Source of the DNA: Pithys albifrons albifrons
Taxonomy: Eukaryota > Chordata > Aves > Passeriformes > Thamnophilidae
DNA: 64,000 nucleotides
Assembly: GCF_047495875.1 (NCBI RefSeq)
Contig: NC_092486.1
Location: forward strand, 4,601,738-4,665,737
Reading direction: 5' to 3'
How positions within the stretch are numbered: position 1 is the first letter of the stretch; every line of letters starts with the position of its first letter. Made by a program: the position numbers and the translations under genes. Below the pieces are notes generated by a model. That model worked only from the letters and a program-made list of their open reading frames with translations, did not search any database and had not been told where the DNA came from. Positions 44,111 to 56,689 of the stretch are shown in pieces.

Positions 44111-46469
44111 CCTGGCCACCAGTGTGGGCTGGGGCAGAGCTGAGCCATGGTGGGATGGAGGCAGCTCCCAGTGGAAGAGGTTCAGGGAGGGAGGCCCTTG
44201 CCATACCAGAGGCCAAGAATCCTCCTCTTGGCCCTCTCTACCTGTTTCAGGGCAACAGAAAAACCTTCCCCAGGTGAAGTAGTTTCTGCCCTCTTCTCCC
44301 AGGACCAAGCAGGACAGGGGGACAAGCACATCAGCCACCCTCTGCTCTGGGAGGCTGTCCCCAAGCTCACAGCCCTCCCACGGAGACTTGGGATGCAACG
44401 GGCCACCAAACTGGTGGGATTCAGGGTGACAATTTCCCTCCTTCCCTCCAGCCCACCAGTCTGCTCCTTCCCCACTCACTGTCCCTCGCTGCCCTGCTGG
44501 AGGTGCCTCCCCGGCACCAGGCACCCCCTGCCATATTTCCCAGATTTCCTCCATGGAGATCACAACAAAGCAACACGACTTCAAACACATCCTGGCCTCC
44601 TTCCTATTCATCCCGTCAAGCACATCCCTCTAAGGGGGCTGGCAGGGGGGCACCCCCAAGCTTGCCCTTGCCCTCTGCAACGGTGGGGGGCAAAGTAACC
44701 CCAAGAGGAGGAACCAGAAGGTATTTGAGCCAAATTTTGGCTGCTCGGTGCTGTCCCCCCACTGTGCCTTTATTTCAGCTCTCCAGAGCCCTTGGCAGAG
44801 CTCTGTGGTACCCGGCACAGAAAGGCTCAGGCTGAGTTTTGGGGAAAGGTGCTTGGCAGCCCCTCAGGCAGGACCCCCCAGCTCTTCACCACCGTGGGAA
44901 GCCTCAGCTCGGCCACGGGTGGATTTCCTGGCTTTGGTGCTGGTTCCAAGCTCAGATGAGAAAAGCAGACAGGTCCCTGTGGGTTCGGGTCCTCCATGGC
45001 CGACTGGCCGTGGCTGTGCCCAGTCCCCATCACCCTGGCATGGGGCAGTGGCCTCGGCAAAGCCTCCTGCGCTCGGCCAGCCAGAGGATGGAGCTGGCGC
45101 CGAGCCGCCCCACGAAGGGGGGACGTGTCCTTGGGGACTGCAGTGTCACTCCCGGAGCCCGCCCGCTCCCTGTCATGTCTGTCACTTCTCGTTAGTGCCC
45201 GTCGGCCGCGTAACGCGACCTGACTGATGTAATCGGGGCCGACACACCGGCACAGGGGGGGCTCTGGAAACTTTACACCACACGGTTTCCCAGCCCACGT
45301 CCGTTCCTGGAAGCCGCGTTTGGAGGTGACGCTCAGCCTGGCACACGGGTCAGGATGCAGTGGTGCCACGTGCTGCTCGCTGAGCCCCGGGCTGCCCTCT
45401 GAAAACGGGCATCTCACATCAGCGCTGGGCTCTTCTGCAGGGCTGGGCGGGACTCAGCCAAATCCCTGCTGACTCAGAGGGAAGGTGAAGGCAGAACCTG
45501 AGGACGCCCAGCTGGCAGTGCCAGCGCCGCTGCCAGGCAGGCGGGTGCCAGCAGAGCACTACCTGCTCTTTGAAGCTGGAGCTGGAACTCTCACCTCGCT
45601 CCCTCACGGCTCTTTGGCCCCAGGAGCACCTGACGCACCGTCTGCGCCGCACGTGGGTCTGCCAGCCCGTCTGCCGGCCAGGCCAGCACAGCCAGAGCTG
45701 GGATTGGGGCAGATTTGGGGTGTTCCTGCTGTGAGTCTGGCTGGGAAGAGGGATGAGTGTCCCTCACACCCTTTCTGCAACCCTGAGCCACAGCACCGAG
45801 TCAGGCCCCAGGCAACTCCAAAACGGCTTCAGCAGGAATTTGCCTGAGTGAGGAATAAAGTGGGATATGGGTTGGATCCCTTTGCTTCACAAAAAGATGG
45901 AAAAAATCCCCCTCCAGCTGTGCTGAAAACCATGACCAGGGGCTTCCCACCACCCTCAGGGACCTCTCAGCTGCCTGCAGCTGAAGCCACAGAGAGATGG
46001 GCTGGGGGCTGGCAGGGGCTATGGGAATGGATCTGGGTGACAGGAGAAGATAAAAAAGGGGGCTTGAATCACCTGAGAGTTTCTGTGGCACAGAGAACAC
46101 CAACACTGAGGCGTCCCTGCTCCCTTCTCCCTGCCATCAGGGCTGGCAAATGCACTCCCCTCCGGCCACAAGAAACCCCAGCATGTTCAGTTCCAGTAAA
46201 ACTGCATTTTCTCAGTGCTCCCAAGGAAATTGCCCCCTGGGTGGGGAATTTAAGGTCTCCTTCCCCATGCCCACCCCAGCAGAGAGGGAAGGATGGTGCT
46301 GGGGGGTTGTGGGGTGCTGGGCACCCCAGAAGAGGGTGGTACCCACCTGCCTGTCATCACCGAGCACAGTGGGCTCGTGGGACAAAGGGCAGAGAGCTGA
46401 GAGAGCAGAGAGGTTGGGTGGTAGGGACATCACTGGCACTGCCCCCCAGCCTTTCTGGATCAATAGATG
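44111..46469. other. unique GC-rich spacer with CpG-rich interval
   Basis: Unique sequence. CpGs cluster at about 45030-45320 (for example GTCGGCCGCGTAACGCG near 45199), a weak CpG island. Frames up to 222 codons have no recognisable domains. Confidence 0.4.
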
Positions 46470-46700
46470 TGGCAGGTTTTGGTGGTTTATTTGCCAAAAA
46501 CACTCGATCACTGTAAGTGTCGTTGGTAAGGAGCGAGGGCATCCGGCACTTCGGGGAGATCGATATCTCTGTGGTCGTAAATATCCCGGGAAATCAATGG
46601 GGGATGCAAAATGTATTTCATCCATTTTCACTTTTAACATCTCTTTGTAATAAAAATGCTATTTTAATAAATGGAAATGGGGAGATTCACTGCTGGGCCA
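46470..46700. promoter_or_regulatory. AT-rich candidate noncoding element
   Basis: Unique sequence with GATCGATATCTCTG (palindromic ATCGAT/GATATC), CGTAAATATCCCGGG and TATTTTAATAAATGG words. It keeps CpGs within AT-rich DNA. Confidence 0.38.
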
Positions 46701-48539
46701 CGGCGGGTTTCGGCAGCGCTGAGTTTTTGTCATTCCCACTGCCATTCCCTGAGCTCTGCCAGTGCAAACACCCTGGATGAGGATAAACTTTTCCATTTCA
46801 TCCTCTGTGCCTCTGCACAGAGGCAAAGCCACCCATCAACCCATCCCAGCCAGGCTGGAACAGCCTCGGGTCTCCCTGATGTTCTGAGGCAGCTCTAGGT
46901 CTGATTACTCTATGCAAAGCCTCCATGTTTCCAAACTGCCTCCTAATCCCTTGGAGCAGGGAATTAACACTGTGCATAGACGTGTAGGTGCCAGCCTGTG
47001 GTGCAGGGTGGGGTTTATTCCCTCTGATCCCACCAGCTTTCCCCATTCTTTCCCTATGAATGAGGAGCACCATGGGAGGATGGCCCTAAACAAAGTTCTT
47101 GCTTCCAAAGGATGATAAAAAAGCCCTTCACTGCACCCTGGGCAGTGCTGGAAATGGAATCTTCACCTCTTTGTAATTACAGTGCAATAGTCACTTGTTA
47201 ATTGCAACATAAAACCTCTCACCATGTGAGAGATGGATTTATGGATGAAATTCCCTGATCAACATTCACAGCAGCACCAGGAAGAAACGTGTGGGGTAGC
47301 AGGGAACATTTTTTAATTCTTTTTGGTAATTATTTCTTTCTGGTTTAATACTGGCTGACCTTGGAGAATATAAAAGGAAAACAGAAAGGCTGAACATGGA
47401 CTCTGTCCCACAGGAACCTGCTGATGGAGATACCAGTTGCCTGTGTAGGAGTGAGACACCGAAATTCCCTTGTGGCACCACAAAATCCTCTCCTGTTTCC
47501 CAAGAAGATGGAGCTGTGGGGGAGTGGCCAGTATGGGACAGCTCCAAGGCCCAGTGACAGCACATTGTGTTGCTCCTTTCCCTCCCCAGGAAGCACAGCA
47601 AGGGTTGTGCTGCAATGCAAGGCCAGGTTTAGGAGAAGAGATTGGGAAGAAGGAATCCCAGTGGGGCAGCCCTCTGGCATTTGCCTCCATGGCTTTGGCA
47701 TCCTCACTCACAGACCCACAGGCTTTCTGCTCAGGGCTGGGGCCACGGCAGCTCCTGCGGTGCAGCTCCTGTTTGCCCGGATAATAGTCGGGTATTGGGC
47801 GGTTTCAGGTGTTTAACCTCTTACAAAATGTTTGTTAACCAGATTTATGCAGTGGCTCAGGGTTAGCAGAGCACGGGCAGGCTGCCGGTGTGGATGGGAG
47901 CAGAGCAGGAAGCGACGCTGGAGCGTCTCATTCCGCCTGGGAATGCAGTGCTGCAGTCTGGGCCGGTGCCCACAGAGCCTCACCCTCCCCGGGGAGGGCA
48001 CAGACGTGTCTGGGCAGGGACCCAGACATTCCTGGGAGACGTGCACCTGAGTTCTGGGAGTTCCCAAGGCAATTAGCATCTCTGTGCTAACAGTGGGTTT
48101 CTCCTCTGTCTAGGCAGCTCCTTCATCAAGGGGTGGATCTGCCTCATCTGGGTGCTGGCAGTGGCACTTGGGGAGTTTAATTATTGACTTGGCACAGAGT
48201 GCGCAGCTACAGCAGCAATTCCTGTGCAGCCTTCCCCACCAGCGAGGCCAGGACCCCCATGCAGCCTTGGGATACCTTCAGCATGTGCAGCACTCCCCAC
48301 TCCAGCTGCTGTCACAGCGAGGCTTTGCTGGTGTTGGGACCGGGTCAGACACAGCCCCAGGACACCTCCTGAGCACCATCCCAGCTCTCCAGACATCAGC
48401 CAGTGGTGCAGTGGCTTGTTCCCTGCCACTGGTGAGCCAGTGGCACCTGGCAGAGACACCTTTCATGTCTCCAAGACTGGAAGTCAGCACATGGATAATT
48501 ACAAGGCAGTGCATCTCTGTGCCCTGTGACTAAGGCAAC
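46701..48539. other. unique spacer
   Basis: Unique sequence. A small AT-rich patch lies at about 47170-47230 (GTAATTACAGTGC, GTTAATTGC). No gene or transposable element was recognised. Confidence 0.42.
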
Positions 48540-48910
48540 ATGTAGAGCAAAGGTAGGAACAAACCACCAGAAGAGCAAATAAATAAAGAAGGCAGCTTTA
48601 ATAATGGGGTAATTACACAGCTTAAGTACACAATCATCTCGCATTTTGCTAAACTTTATGACACATGATGACAAGTTAATAAATGAGATGTCTTACCAGC
48701 AGTAAAACAGCTGTTACCAGCCAACTTGTATGTCTGGGTAGCCCAGAGCAAAAAAAACCACCAAGCCAAAAGAAAAGAAACTGGTTATTTCTGTTTGTGA
48801 AATAGCCCTGGTAATAAATCACCATTAATGATGCTGTCACTTATCAAAGGGAAAGCTCTTGTTGCAAAAGCCTTTGAAGTCATGGCACCTATAATTTCCT
48901 AACTATAAAA
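48540..48910. promoter_or_regulatory. AT-rich candidate noncoding element
   Basis: Unique AT-rich sequence with CTTTAATAATGGGG, GTAATTACACAGC, AAGTTAATAAATGAG, GGTAATAAATCACC and CATTAATGATGC words. No coding character. Confidence 0.4.
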
Positions 48911-51900
48911 AGGTACCTTTGTGTGTGTGTCATACCTGGAACAGCAGCAGCCAGGAGGTGCCAGGAGTTCACTGCCACCCCACACCCCCTTTCAGGAGCC
49001 ATGGAACTGGGGAAGGGGTGTCCTGGGCTTGGGTTGGGCTGCACAGGCTGTCACAGAGCCCCAGGTCTGGCAGGGATCAATTAGTGATGGTTTAAAGGTG
49101 GTTTTCCTCTCCTCCCTATACCTAATAGCTTGTTTATCCAGGAATACTTAGGTGGTTAATTCATATTAATTAACAGGGATCTAATGTGGCTAAAATAATC
49201 AACTTGACATCTGCAGTGGCAGCACAGACTGGGAGCAGGACTTGAAATTACTGGCAGAGCAAAGCCCTTCACTGCCACAGCCCTCACTGAGCCTCACCGG
49301 CCCAGCCCAGCTCTCCTGCTCTCCTGTCCTTGTGGGGAAGCACAAACACCATTAATGGTGACACAATTATCACAGAAGCTTCATTTGCCACCATGTCCTG
49401 GAGACACAGGCAGCAGCAGCATCTGCCAGGCTCTGACACCACTCTCCTCCCTGCCCTGGCCTTTCACTGGGCCAGGGACAGGTCGGGGTGATGGTGACAA
49501 ACATAGCCCTGGAGAGGAGCAATCTGACTGTCATCAGAGATTAAGTCTTCTGTCACCAGAGAGCAGGAGGTACCAGGCACTTGAGCTAAAGAAACATTTC
49601 CCTCAGGTGTGAGAAAGCAGCGGAGCCACAGCGAAAGTGGTAACAGGAGACATGAGCATGGCCACCAGTCCTCTGTGTGTGCTTGGGAGCACAGAGGGGA
49701 CAGTGGCCAAGGGGACACTGCGGACCCAGCAGGGCTCTGTCCTGCTTCTGTCTGATCCCAGGGTGCAGAGAGGTGGTGCAGAGTGGGTCAGCCCTGCTCC
49801 CACCTACACAAATGCCCCTGCAGATACAGGGTACAGGTTTCATGGGTGAGATCTGACCGACCTTGAAGCAGCCAAAGCTGAGCTGAGCTCACCCCAGCAT
49901 CACATGTCACAGCCTCCAGCCAAGTCCACCTGATGGAGAGCGAGATACATCCATGGGTTTGGGTGCCTCAGTGGTTTTTGGCATTGCCAGGGACAGCCAA
50001 GCAAAGTGGGGAGAGCCCTCAGCAGGAGGGGGCTCATGGCACAGCAGTGCTGGCTCTGCCCTGCTCCCAGTACCCCCAGCACATCCCCTGAACAAACTGG
50101 GGAGGCATCTGCTCCCCAGAGCACCCATCTCTTGAGCAGGAATGTGTTTCTTTTCTGAAGACCTAAGGAGGGTTTTTTTCCTTCCTCCTTGACTACTAAA
50201 TGAGGCAGCTCCTATGTAGCTTTGTCATTTTTCTCCTGCTGAAGACACTTTCTTTTCTTCTCATCTGAGCGGCAGGCACCTCACCCGCCTCATGAGCATC
50301 TGCTACAAGAAGTCTTCACCTGTCACCTCTTCCCAACTGACTTGAGAAAACAGGATAGGAAAGCTATAAATAATTAAGACCCATCCAACACAGGTGCAGC
50401 ACTAAATATCAAACCTGCCTGAGCACCTCCAACACTCCCTTGATAGCCAAGGGGAAACTAACCTAGTTTGGAAGGAGAAGAGAGACAGGAGCCACGTGCT
50501 AAAATTGTGGCCAAACTGGTTTCAGGCCCTGTCAAGGACTCCTGACCCGGGAATAACCCACTTGTATCAGTGCAGGCCAAAGGTTTACATCATCCCAAAA
50601 GACCTGGACAAGGCATCCAGGAGAGAAGAGGGTGGCCCAAGGGACACAGCCTGCCCTTACTCCTTGTGTTTCTGGGGAGAGGGGGAACCTCCTGCTTTCC
50701 TGTCACCTCTCCCTATTAACATGCATGATTTACAGATCCAAACCTCCAGCCGTCTCTGAGCTTGTAAGAAGTTAACATCAAAGCCGTGGAAAGAAGGGAC
50801 TGGCAAGTGCTGGAGAGAGATGTCACATTACTGTCTGTGTCTCCCAGAGCTTCTGCATTTTAAACCTTGTTCACCAAGGCTTCGACTCCACGGCCCTGCT
50901 TCGTGGGGAGGGAAGAGAGGCCACATACAGAGAACTCTCCTCCGGCAGGGGAGAAGCTTCGGGGCAGCCCTGGGATGGTCCAGCCAGGAGAAAGCTGCAG
51001 CGAGAGCCCTGGCTGGGGCACCTGGGCGCCTGGGAGGCTGTAAATCCTTCTGCCATCAGGGCATGACGAGGCTGAGAGGGCGAGATAGAAACTTCCCCTT
51101 TGGGCACTTCTGTAATTGTTGGTGAGGGCGGCAGCTCAGCAGAGCGTGATTAAATTCCCAAGTGAGCAACCAGGGAGATAATTAACTTTTGGAACAACTT
51201 ACCTGTGAGACAAAGTATCCATCACTCAAGGACTTTAAGGAGGAACCGATACTTTGTTGAAAGCTCCTGGAGGTGACCCCGCGGCCCAACCGATGGGAAA
51301 TACCCTCCTGGGACTGGAAAACGCTGATTTACCTGAATCTAAATGATCTGTAGGAATACTCCTGGCTCCAACTGGCAACAAAAGATAGGCGAGGTGCATA
51401 ATGTGTGTCAGCCTGCCCGGGCCTGGGGACAACAGGGTCACCCCGAGCCACACGGTTGGAACACTCTACTCCCTGCTCACCATCCCGGGGTGCATTTCAG
51501 CTCTCCCACCATTCCAGCTTCCCACAGGGCTTTCTCCACCCACGCACAAGCATGCCTGATATTTTATTTATTTTTTAAGTTTGATTTTGCCCTGGTTTGG
51601 GTTGAAATAATGAGCATTTTGGGGACAGGGAGTGGTGGGAAAAGCTGGGATGTCTCTTGCCACCTGTGAGTTCTGTGAGCCTGGAGACAGCCTGGATGGT
51701 TGGGATCTGTCTCCCTGCATATGCCAAGCAAAGAATCAGTGAAGTTTTGCCCGGTGATGAAATGCCCATGTTCATTTGTGTTTTGGTGGAAGGTGGAGGG
51801 GCAGGTGGACGTGGAGGAGCAGGAGGACATGAAGGGACAGGAGATACAGCACCCAGAAAGTGTTTCCAAGATTTACTGCACATCTGCCCCAGGGAACAAG

Positions 51901-52129
51901 CTCGGGGCTCTCCCCACACCCCAAAGCCTTCACTGGCTGCCTCGTGCTGATCTGTGCTGGGGATGACCTCCGCCTGAGCCCCCCTGCCCTTCCTGTGGAG
52001 GGGCGGGAGACCCTCTCTGGACACCCATTAGCCCAGAGAGCTCTTTTATTTGGGCACAGTCCCTGGGAGATTTATGTCCAGGGCTCCTTTGATGTGGGCC
52101 CCTGATAAGCATCAGGAATATTTTTGTTT
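48911..52129. other. long unique spacer with small AT patches
   Basis: AT-rich patches lie at about 49080-49200 (GGTTAATTCATATTAATTAAC), 50355-50410 and 51145-51190 (GATTAAATTCC, GATAATTAACTTTTGG). The remainder is unique GC-rich sequence. Frames up to 149 codons are not protein-like. Confidence 0.42.
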
Positions 52130-52330
52130 CATGACAATGTCAGCCCGTGGCTCTGACTGAGGGGGGTTTATGGGCAGTGATGTTTCCTGCAGCTATTGAG
52201 GCTGCCACATTCCTTGTGCCGGCCAGCCGGTAAAAGAGGATCATAAAACCCCCTCTGGAAGGGTTTATAAACAGAGGGAAGCTTCTCCTGTAAGGGAGAG
52301 GAGTGGGGAGTATTTCCATTTCAATTAGGG
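52130..52330. promoter_or_regulatory. candidate noncoding element
   Basis: A compact unique block with GGGTTTATGGGCAGTGATG, GGGTTTATAAACAG and CATTTCAATTAGGGG. Composition is mixed, so confidence is low. Confidence 0.25.
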
Positions 52331-53379
52331 GCATCTCTGGAACCAGACCACAGCCAGGGCTGCAGAATTTGTCAGGGTGAGGGCAGGATTTTTCCCCTTT
52401 GCACTCACTTGCCTGTTATTCCAAGTCAGGCTGTTGGTGCTGGGCTTGGAGGAAGGTAATGAAAACCAGAAGGGAGCAGGGAGAGCCCCATGCTGGAGGA
52501 TCCCAGGCTTGTGCAGGGCAGCTGGACATCCCTGGAGCTCTGCTGTGGGCAGGGTCCAGCATGCCAGGACACTGTGGCACTGCTCCTCTCCTCCTCCTGA
52601 TGCTCTGCTGGGAGCCCCTGATGGCAGGAGGAACCTCCATGTCGGGCGTGTGCAGCACAACAGATGTGGGACTCCCACATCACCCGCACCGATGTGTGGG
52701 GAAGCTGCCGTGGCCCCAGTTCCCCCCAGCAGCCTCTGCTCCCTGTCAGCTGCTTCCGCGTGATTTATGGGAGGTTTCGGCTCCAATCTGTAAGGCAAAA
52801 CCACTGAGCACATTTCTTCCTCCTCGTAGTTCCACCCCCGGCCTGCCAAAGTGCACACCTGGTACAAACAGCCATAAAAACACATCTGCAGTGCTGGCTC
52901 TGGGGCCAGGAGCACAGGGCCAGATCAGACCTTGTGCAACCTCCAAAGCCGAGTTCCAGTTCCCCAAGGGGTTTTGGGGATGCATTTTGGGGCAGAAATA
53001 GGGATCCCTTCCTCTCTCATCCCTCCTGGACATCCCAGGGATATTTTCCTCGAAGGGCAATAATTCCAGGGCTCGGCTCTGGGCTTTAAAGAAAAATTAT
53101 TAATGTCTGACAGGCTTGAACTGCCCCATGGTTGGGAGATTTATACAGTGATGGTTTCCCTGAACTTTACCCAAATACCACGGGTTGAAGGCAGCAGGAA
53201 TACTAAAGCACATGTTGTTGGACTCAGTGAGAGCCCCTCGCTGAGGAGCCACGGTGGGGATGGAGGGGAAGGGCCAAGGGCTGCTGAAAGTCCCTCAATT
53301 GAATGGCTGGGGAGAAGGAGAGTGGCAGCTCCAGAGATGTAGGTCACCAAAAAGGGACCAGGCTCCGTCCTGGAAGCAC
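52331..53379. other. unique GC-rich spacer
   Basis: Unique sequence. Frames of 196-200 codons on both strands overlap each other and have no domains. Confidence 0.42.
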
Positions 53380-53632
53380 TAGTGGCTCCACTCCATCATC
53401 CCCCTGCTCAGGAGCCTCTTCCAGAACCTCTCTCCTCTAATGATCTTCATCTTTCCTCTCATTTCCAGCCCAAATATTTTTCATGGTTAATTTATCCCCT
53501 TTGTCCTTGTGCCAACATTGTCTTTTAACTTAAACAGCTCATCCCCTGCCTGTTGTTTACCCCAAGTGTTTATAGGAGCCATCATTTCCCTGCTCAGCCT
53601 CTGTGCTCACAGATAAACAGCCTTGGGTGGTT
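53380..53632 (-). mobile_element. ancient L3-like CR1 LINE fragment
   Basis: Read on the minus strand, the segments come in the order known for old L3/CR1 elements: GCTGTTTATC, AGAGGCTGAGCAGGGAAATG, CTATAAACACTTGGGG, TTAAGTTAAAAGACAATGTT, GGCACAAGGACAAAGGGGAT, then GGCTGGAAATGAG, AGATCATTAGAGGAGAGAGG and TTCTGGAAGAGGCTCC. It is much more diverged from a modern CR1 3' end than the other copies here and belongs to a different, older branch. It lies about 1.3 kb from a younger CR1 fragment in the same orientation. Confidence 0.8.
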
Positions 53633-54159
53633 TGCAGTTGCTCTTTCCCCTGCACTGGCAGCCTCTGTCCTGCTGCCTCTGGCCCTGATGATCCCACCCC
53701 GACTCCCCCAGCCCCACCAACCAAACTAGAGTGGGACAAGACCCCATCTCTGCCTCTGTGGGACCTCCACATCCCTCTGGCTACAGCAGAAGGGTGGGAA
53801 GGACACCAGGGAGGGCTGTGTGCTGGTTCCTACCACTGTGAGCGCTGGCACAAAGACAGACATGAGAGTGACGGGATGTTCCAAGCACGGGAAGTCTCTC
53901 AGCCTCCCTGGCAAGCAGCAGCAAGGCAGGACAAACAGGTTTGGTGGGTTACATGGAAAAGAAATAGGGAAGGTCCACCCAGCACACCGGGCTGGGATAA
54001 GAGTCCCACCCCAGCCATCCTCTACTCTGTCCCCAGAGATGTTCCCCGTGACATTGCTTTCTGACAGGGCTTTCCATGACCCCCATAGCCACAGGAGCAG
54101 GACAAGGAGGGGCCAAGCTCCCAGCCCAGCCTCCCTCTGCCTCAGCCCATATTTCACAG
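53633..54159. other. unique GC-rich spacer
   Basis: Nothing beyond unique sequence is visible. Confidence 0.4.
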
Positions 54160-54480
54160 GAGAGCAGATACCCATCGGCCGTGTCACGGCGGAAAACCAA
54201 GAACTCAAAGCAATTTTAAATGAACTTTCAAAATGATGAACAAAGAGCCCTTGTCCATGTTATACAGCAAATAAATCACACCAAAATGATAGTTGTAATT
54301 CCCAAAAGTACACAGAGAATTGATTTTCCGATGGCATTTATCATGATAAACCGGTACAGCAGCACACAGGCACATCTTAAGCTGCAGCTGGTTGACTCCC
54401 TCCCATTTATCACCCGTCCCATCTTCGCTGGCCACATTTGCACAGTTGCACAAGTCATTATTGCTGCTCAGGACAACAGT
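54160..54480. promoter_or_regulatory. AT-rich candidate element with an open frame
   Basis: Unique AT-rich sequence carries GAACAAAGAGCCC, AATAAATCACACC, ATTTATCATGATAAACCGG (with the palindrome TTTATCATGATAAA) and CAAGTCATTATTGC. A 108-codon plus-strand frame starting at 54220 runs through it and looks partly natural, but no domain or splice framework supports it. I favour a noncoding element. Confidence 0.38.
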
Positions 54481-54911
54481 CTTGGAGCTGGTTTGAGCTC
54501 ACCCTGGAGGAGATCAGGGCTGGGTTCACCTCTCTGCCCGCACTGACTCAGGCCCCAACTGCAGCAGGACAAGGCACAGGGTGAAGAGGCTCATGGCTCA
54601 CCAGACACTGTCAGACCTCTGAGCCATGGAAACTGTCTGGGTGGACACAAAGTACCTTGGAATAGCAGATCAAAAAGCAGGTTGGGTCTGGGATGGTTTA
54701 AGCCCTCCAGCCCCAGGTGCTGGGGAGATCTCCCTGGATGAAGTGCCTGGAACAGCTGAGGTGGATGTAGGCAATGGCCTGGAGGGTCCTTCTGTGTCAG
54801 GGGAAGGGGCAAGGATGGGCCAGCTTCTTCCTAGTCCTTCCTGGCAGATTTTGGTAAGCCAAGATGCCAAACTGCTCCTTTTGCAGCAGGCAGTCCCCTG
54901 CCCTCTGGGGA
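54481..54911. other. unique spacer
   Basis: Unique GC-rich sequence up to the CR1 tail; no features. Confidence 0.4.
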
Positions 54912-55140
54912 TCATAGAATCGTGGAATCATTTAGGTTGGAAAAACCCTCTAATATCATCAGGTCCAACCTCTAACCCAACACTGCCATCTTCACCACTA
55001 AACCATGTCCCCAGGTGCCACATCCACACATTTTTTGAACACTCCCATGAATGGTCACTCCACCACTGCCCTGGATAGTCTGTTCCAGTGCCTGACCACC
55101 ATTTCCATGAAGGAATTTTTCCTGATATTCAACCCATAGC
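54912..55140 (-). mobile_element. CR1 LINE, 3' end fragment
   Basis: The plus strand starts with the reverse-complemented CR1 tail (ATCATAGAATCGTGGAATC), then TTTAGGTTGGAAAAACCCTC, ATCAGGTCCAACC, GTTCCAGTGCCTGACCACC and AAGGAATTTTTCCTGATATT. This is the best-preserved CR1 copy in the window and probably the youngest. Homology fades after about 55140. Confidence 0.93.
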
Positions 55141-56039
55141 ATCTGGGCTGATATCAAACTGAAATTGCCTTGGTTTGTCTTTGGCTCTTGCCCAGGGAAC
55201 CCTCCAGGAACGTGTTGCTGGGGCAGGATGAATGGGGAGCATACCCAGTGCCAGGCCCCAGGGAACCCCAAAAAAGAGCTGGAGATGTACAAAAGTCAAA
55301 ACCCTTCCTGAACACTGAGGTTCTCTCAGAAAGCAAAACCAGCTCCATCCCGACAACATTCAATCCCCAGTCAGGTTTTCAAGTTCTCAGCTGTGTATCT
55401 CCCTTTGTCAGAGCCTCGCCAGCCTCTCCTGCTCGCCTTTATTTGTCTTGCTGCTGTTGCAGCGAAAATGTATTGGCTTTGCAGTTAGTGATTACACGTC
55501 ATCACATGCCCAATTTATAACCCCATACCCCAAAGAACAGATGTAATAAAGCCAGGCCAGGAAACAGGGATGTTATAAAGCCAAGCAGCCAGCACACAGC
55601 TCCTCATCTGTGTGCAGGGAACAAAATATTACAGACTTGGTTTGGGGAGGAGGGAGAGGAGGGGGAAGGGGGCTCATGTGCCAGGGTTGGGGCTGGTGTG
55701 TCTGGGTCCCACAGGGATGTGGAGGTGGGGTCGGGGGTGTTCAGTCCCGAAGCTGCTGTCTGGAGTTCTGCAGCCTGGGCAGGAGGGTTGTGGGTGGATC
55801 TGGGGGGCTCTGGCTGGGGCAGAGGGGACACACCTCGGTCTCAGGCCACACAGGGGTTTCTCCCAGAGCAAAGTCAGGGTTTACTTGGTCTTAGTCCCTG
55901 CACTGAGCCCTTGGCCCTTCTCTCCGAGGGGAGGAAAGGTGAGGGGGGCTGTTATCTCCAGAACCTCTGGTCCCTATGAAGCCCCCCAAGCCCTGAGCCA
56001 TTGTGCCAGGAGACGCTTTCCAAGAAGACTCATCCAAAG
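55141..56039. other. unique spacer with G-rich stretch
   Basis: Unique sequence. A small AT patch lies at about 55480-55560. The G-rich segment at 55640-55830 includes a quadruplex motif listed separately. No gene was recognised. Confidence 0.4.
55644..55672 (+). other. G-quadruplex motif
   Basis: G runs at 55644-55647, 55652-55654, 55661-55665 and 55668-55672 have loops of 4, 6 and 2 bases, so the motif fits the canonical pattern on the plus strand. Confidence 0.75.
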
Positions 56040-56340
56040 CAACAATTTATATTCTTCGTGGGCCGGGGAGACACAAACTCTCTCAGCGGGACAGGTTAAT
56101 CACCAGCAGAGATAGAGGCAGCCCCATCGCCAGTCCCGGTGGCGTCGCGGGGCTGATAAAGCGGCAGGTTTGGGTCTCCCCCGCCGAAGGCAAATGCAGA
56201 GATCAACGTGCCTCATTATTGAAAAGTTTTCGTTTAATAACCCAGGGTAATAAAATGCACCTCTGGAGGGCTTTGCCAGATAAAGGAATGTGTATGGTGA
56301 TAAAGAGTTTTGAGTTTAGCTGCCACAAAGAACCTGTTAA
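56040..56340. promoter_or_regulatory. candidate noncoding element
   Basis: Unique sequence mixing CpG-containing words (CCCGGTGGCGTCGCGGGGC near 56134) with AT words (CAACAATTTATATTC, CTCATTATTG, CGTTTAATAACCC, GGTAATAAAATGC). The interval looks constrained by its CpG retention; no coding frame. Confidence 0.35.
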
Positions 56341-56689
56341 AGGCCTTTGTTCCCTCAGGCTCTGCCGGTGACCTTGGCCGTGTCCGTGTCGGCAGCTGGG
56401 CCAGGATGGCTGGAGGGAGGGCTTGGCTTCTCAACTGGAAGGACTCCAGGCTTTCCTTGGGAGTCCCAAGGAGCGGAGGTGAACCATGAGCTGGTGGTGG
56501 CAGCAGGATGTCTGTGGACATCTTCCAGGAAGATGAGATTTTCCGAGCCAGAGTTTTGGGAAAGGGCTGCGGAAAGCTCACGTGACCTAAAACTGGGTGC
56601 ACCAGAGCCCCGGAGAGCTGGAGATGTCGAAGGGAAGGAGCAGAACTTCAAGCAGAGACCAAAACACAAAGCCTGGCTGCTGTTAAAAA
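56341..56689. other. unique spacer
   Basis: An acceptor-like TTTGTTCCCTCAG (ending 56359) has no plausible exon after it. Nothing else is seen. Confidence 0.35.

Noticed and set aside
48950..48970. CTCF-like CCAGGAGGTGCCAGG
   Set aside because: Two core positions mismatch, including a strongly conserved G; needs ChIP data to take further.
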